From assembly GCA_913048385.1 (NCBI GenBank), contig CAJWVZ010000021.1, positions 1 to 37,934 of the forward strand: DNA of 37,934 nucleotides, in the 5' to 3' direction. The notes below the pieces were generated by a model. It worked only from the letters and a program-made list of their open reading frames with translations, had not been told where the DNA came from and did no database searches. A program made the translations under genes and the position numbers. The stretch is from an uncultured Gammaproteobacteria bacterium. Its GTDB lineage: Bacteria > Pseudomonadota > Gammaproteobacteria > Pseudomonadales > Pseudohongiellaceae. This document shows positions 35,605 to 37,934 of the stretch, piece after piece. The first letter of the stretch is position 1. Each line of letters starts with the position of its first letter.

Positions 35605-37934
35605 CTACTGAGCTACGCTCAACTCTTGCCGCTCACCCTTCTTGTTTGTTGTATAAAACTTATCCCCAACCTGAGCTATCCCAGGTGGATATGGATCCTC
35701 TCCTGGAGGTGCCGTTTGAATATCAAAGTGTGGCTTGAGAACAACATCGCTGCCACCAAGCTTCAGCGAGAGACTTCCGTCAGTCTTAATCTTGACCTCC
35801 TCTACCCCTGGGAACGCATTGAGGGAATCGGTTATCTCATCCTGATCTTGGAACGCAGGAGTAAGAACTTGCAGCGTACCGTCAGGTTGCACGATCTCGA
35901 TTTTCTCATCCGCGCCCGAGCCCGAGGCATAGGTACCAGCATCTTTATCGGACTTTTCAGTCAAGGGGCTTGGTATACCAACGATCGGACCCGTCTTACC
36001 CTCAATCCCCAAGTCAGAGATAGTCGTCTGCCCACCCGCACCGACTTTTATTTCAGCGTCAGCCGGAAGCAAGTTCTTAACCTCATCAGGACTCGCAAGG
36101 GCCGGCAAGAGCGGAATCGAATAGCCCTTGTCAGTGATAAGAACAAAAGCACCCGAATCAGGATCAACTGACACGCCCGGCTCTGAACCTGCTGGCGCCT
36201 GAGTCATTTTTGAAGCGTCAGGAATAAACGCAGCAGCCGGAGCTGAACCTGGCTCAGCGCCTGCAGGATTCAAATTAAGCGCGCCGTCACTTCTCTGTTC
36301 AAAGTTAAAGCCTGCCGCCTCGCCGCCAATTGCCTCATCCAGTCCTGCTAGAACACTTCCGCCACTACCCCCACCACCAAGCGCTAGGTTTTTTGACAAG
36401 TCTGGCAACGGAGGCATCGTTGTACCGTTTATGTTCGGCGCCGCGTCTAGCGTTTTAAACGCAAGACCTGCACCCGGGGGAGCCGTCAGGTCGCCCGATG
36501 CTGGATCTATTTCCCAGCCAGTGGGAAGGAGCTCATCAACATTATCCGGCGTAATTTTAGCTGGATCCATGTTAGTCATCAGCTTCGCAAAATCCCCACC
36601 AGGCATGTTCTTAATTTCATCTGCCGGTAAGTTTTGGAGAACCTCTGGCGTCATAGCGGTCATCACCTTAGGGTCCAAGCCCCCAAGATTATCCTTCGTC
36701 ATGCCGCCAAGCGCTGCAGGCGGCAACTTATCAAACTGGTCAGGAGTCAAACCACCAACTGCGTCTTTCGGTAATTGAGCCATCTGAGTGGGCTCAAATT
36801 TTTCCATGACCTCGATAGGCATCGCGCCTACAGACTCAGGTTCAAATCCTGCAAACGCCGCTGGAGGAAGGGCCTCTAATTGATCCGGCTTAAACCCCGC
36901 AAACGCATCTGGCGGGAGAGCACCCATCTTGTCGGCATCAAACGCACCCATCGCCGCTGGCGTAAAATTGCCCAACTGCGCACTGTCAATCGTCGTCATA
37001 GCCGTCGGCGGAAGTTGCGTTACAAGCGCATCACTGAAGCCTGCTATCGCATCCGGTGGCAATCCACCCATCTGCGCCGGCTTAAATCCAGTCATCGCAG
37101 CCGGAGCAAAGTTCGCTATCTTGGCGCTGTCTAACCCGGCCATCGCTGCAGGAGGTAACCCAGCCATCTGGTCAGGCTTAAAGCCCGCCATCGCTGCCGG
37201 ATCCATCGCCGCCATCTTGCCCGAGTCAAAGCCCGTCATCGCAGCAGCATCCATCCCGCCTACCTGGTCGGCCTTGAAACCTGACATCGCCGCGTCATCG
37301 AGCGCCGCAAATCGAGTCGAATCAAAACCTGCCATCGCCGTCGGATCAAGCGCCGCAACACGTGTACTATCAAACCCAGCCATCGCTCTCGGATCCATCC
37401 CGCCTAACTGATCGGCTTTAAAGCCAGCCATCGCTGTCGGATCCAATGCCGCTACGCGAGTCGAATCAAACGCAGTCATCGCTGCCGCGTCCAGCCCGCC
37501 AATCTGAGCTGCCTTGAAACCACCCATCGCTGTCGGGTCAAGCGCCTCTAGTTTTGTCGCATCGAAGCCCGCCATCGCGGCTGGATCAAATGCCCCCAAC
37601 CGTGCCGCATCAAAACCGGCCATCGCCGTCGGGTCCATTGCGCCAACCTGATCGGCCTTGAATCCAGCCATCGCTGTCGGATCAAGTGCTGCGACACGGG
37701 TTGCGTCAAACGCCGTCATCGCTGCCGCGTCCAGCCCGCCAATCTGAGCTGCCTTAAAACCACCCATCGCTGCCGGATCAAGCGCCTGTAGTTTTGTCGC
37801 ATCGAAACCCGCCATCGCGGCCGGATCAAATGCCCCCAATCGTGCCGCATCAAAACCGGCCATCGCCGCCGTATCCATCGCGCCAACCTGATCGGCCTTG
37901 AATCCAGCCATCGCTGTCGGATCAAGTGCTGCGA
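35605..37934 (-). CDS. Large 16-residue-repeat protein, C-terminal at least 775 residues (5' end off window)
   Basis: I do not recognise this family. The frame is open from the right edge to the TAG at 35605, so the real start is outside the window (an ATG at 37911 is only a repeat-internal Met). About 28 tandem 16-residue units cover 36583-37934. The consensus is [LMF]-[DP]-P-x-A-M-x-G-F-[DK]-x-x-[QRK]-[LVM]-[GA]-[AG], in which each half is itself an 8-residue unit with one large hydrophobic residue at positions 1 and 6. The units nearest the window edge are almost alike; those toward the C-terminus drift (more LPPxAF and charged residues). From about 36550 down, the protein changes to a Pro/Gly-rich, beta-like region with three related 'DExxxLLP...EI...G' modules and a GGGGSGG linker. 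There is no cysteine, almost no tryptophan and no membrane segment. A secreted or surface solenoid is an inference; the N-terminal signal is not visible. Confidence 0.85.
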   Translation of the reverse strand, partial: AALDPTAMAGFKADQVGAMDTAAMAGFDAARLGAFDPAAMAGFDATKLQALDPAAMGGFKAAQIGGLDAAAMTAFDATRVAALDPTAMAGFKADQVGAMDPTAMAGFDAARLGAFDPAAMAGFDATKLEALDPTAMGGFKAAQIGGLDAAAMTAFDSTRVAALDPTAMAGFKADQLGGMDPRAMAGFDSTRVAALDPTAMAGFDSTRFAALDDAAMSGFKADQVGGMDAAAMTGFDSGKMAAMDPAAMAGFKPDQMAGLPPAAMAGLDSAKIANFAPAAMTGFKPAQMGGLPPDAIAGFSDALVTQLPPTAMTTIDSAQLGNFTPAAMGAFDADKMGALPPDAFAGFKPDQLEALPPAAFAGFEPESVGAMPIEVMEKFEPTQMAQLPKDAVGGLTPDQFDKLPPAALGGMTKDNLGGLDPKVMTAMTPEVLQNLPADEIKNMPGGDFAKLMTNMDPAKITPDNVDELLPTGWEIDPASGDLTAPPGAGLAFKTLDAAPNINGTTMPPLPDLSKNLALGGGGSGGSVLAGLDEAIGGEAAGFNFEQRSDGALNLNPAGAEPGSAPAAAFIPDASKMTQAPAGSEPGVSVDPDSGAFVLITDKGYSIPLLPALASPDEVKNLLPADAEIKVGAGGQTTISDLGIEGKTGPIVGIPSPLTEKSDKDAGTYASGSGADEKIEIVQPDGTLQVLTPAFQDQDEITDSLNAFPGVEEVKIKTDGSLSLKLGGSDVVLKPHFDIQTAPPGEDPYPPGIAQVGDKFYTTNKKGERQELSVAQ
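36583..37934 (-). repeat. 48-bp coding tandem repeats with a 240-bp higher-order unit
   Basis: About 28 units of 48 bp, all in frame. Five consecutive units form a 240-bp (80-residue) block repeated at 37639-37878 and 37399-37638; the part before that runs off the window. Bases 37481-37694 and 37721-37934 differ at 11 of 214 positions. The array becomes progressively less alike toward its 3' end near 36583. Confidence 0.9.

Noticed and set aside
36929..37411. 160-residue frame on the plus strand through the repeat region
   Set aside because: It is a low-complexity antisense reading of the 48-bp repeats; the minus frame has the regular protein pattern, continues off the edge and ends at a strong terminator.
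36583..37934. Tandem repeats as a CRISPR array or an ice-nucleation-type gene
   Set aside because: The 48-bp units are contiguous, in frame and have no unique spacers, so not CRISPR. The residue pattern lacks the AGYGSTxT core of ice-nucleation proteins, despite the shared 16-residue length.

Overview
The window reads as chromosomal DNA of a marine-type gammaproteobacterium. The gene order xseB-ispA-dxs ... ribA, pgpA, thiL, nusB, ribH, ribBA, ribE, ribD, nrdR, glyA closely matches the arrangement known from Pseudomonas and relatives. TonB-dependent receptors, a PQQ dehydrogenase and an ECF/ChrR light-stress module fit an aerobic, aquatic Gammaproteobacterium (Cellvibrionales/Halieaceae-like is a guess). 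No tRNA, rRNA, insertion sequence, CRISPR array or prophage was seen.

Layout. 1-4.7 kb: 5' part of a large TonB-dependent receptor (minus), a PhoB-type response regulator, an ECF sigma factor with its ChrR-like partner (minus, 4-nt overlap), and a divergent SnoaL/NTF2-like gene. Both sides of the divergent gap carry a TGATCY-N17/18-GTTAAW promoter, which suggests an autoregulated stress module. 4.8-9.1 kb (plus): a lipoprotein PQQ dehydrogenase, a RidA-family protein with a Tat-like leader, and an Aas-type acyl-ACP/acyl-CoA synthetase. 9.2-15.2 kb (minus): a tightly packed oppABCDF transporter operon whose OppC carries a fibronectin-III-like insert and whose OppA has an N-terminal membrane anchor.

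15.3-21.3 kb (plus): xseB-ispA-dxs (isoprenoid precursors), then a promoter, a cobalamin riboswitch, btuB and cobO (B12 uptake and adenosylation). 21.5-29.5 kb (minus): a ten-gene housekeeping run from glyA through nrdR, riboflavin synthesis, nusB, thiL and pgpA to ribA. 29.7-31.4 kb: ettA (plus). 31.4-33.3 kb (minus): a two-gene replication-restart/helicase-loader-like pair, a protein with three DnaT-type domains and a phage replication-protein-P-like protein. 33.5-35.4 kb: a glycerate-kinase-like P-loop kinase (plus) convergent with an SO_0444-type metal permease (minus).

35.6 kb to the right edge (minus): the most unusual locus, the 3' part of a large cysteine-free protein made of about 28 visible 16-residue repeats. 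These are organised near the window edge into an 80-residue (240-bp) higher-order repeat that is nearly identical at DNA level, and they are followed by a C-terminal region with three related short modules. A strong bidirectional terminator follows it. I recognise no family for it, and it is the best candidate in the window for something undescribed.
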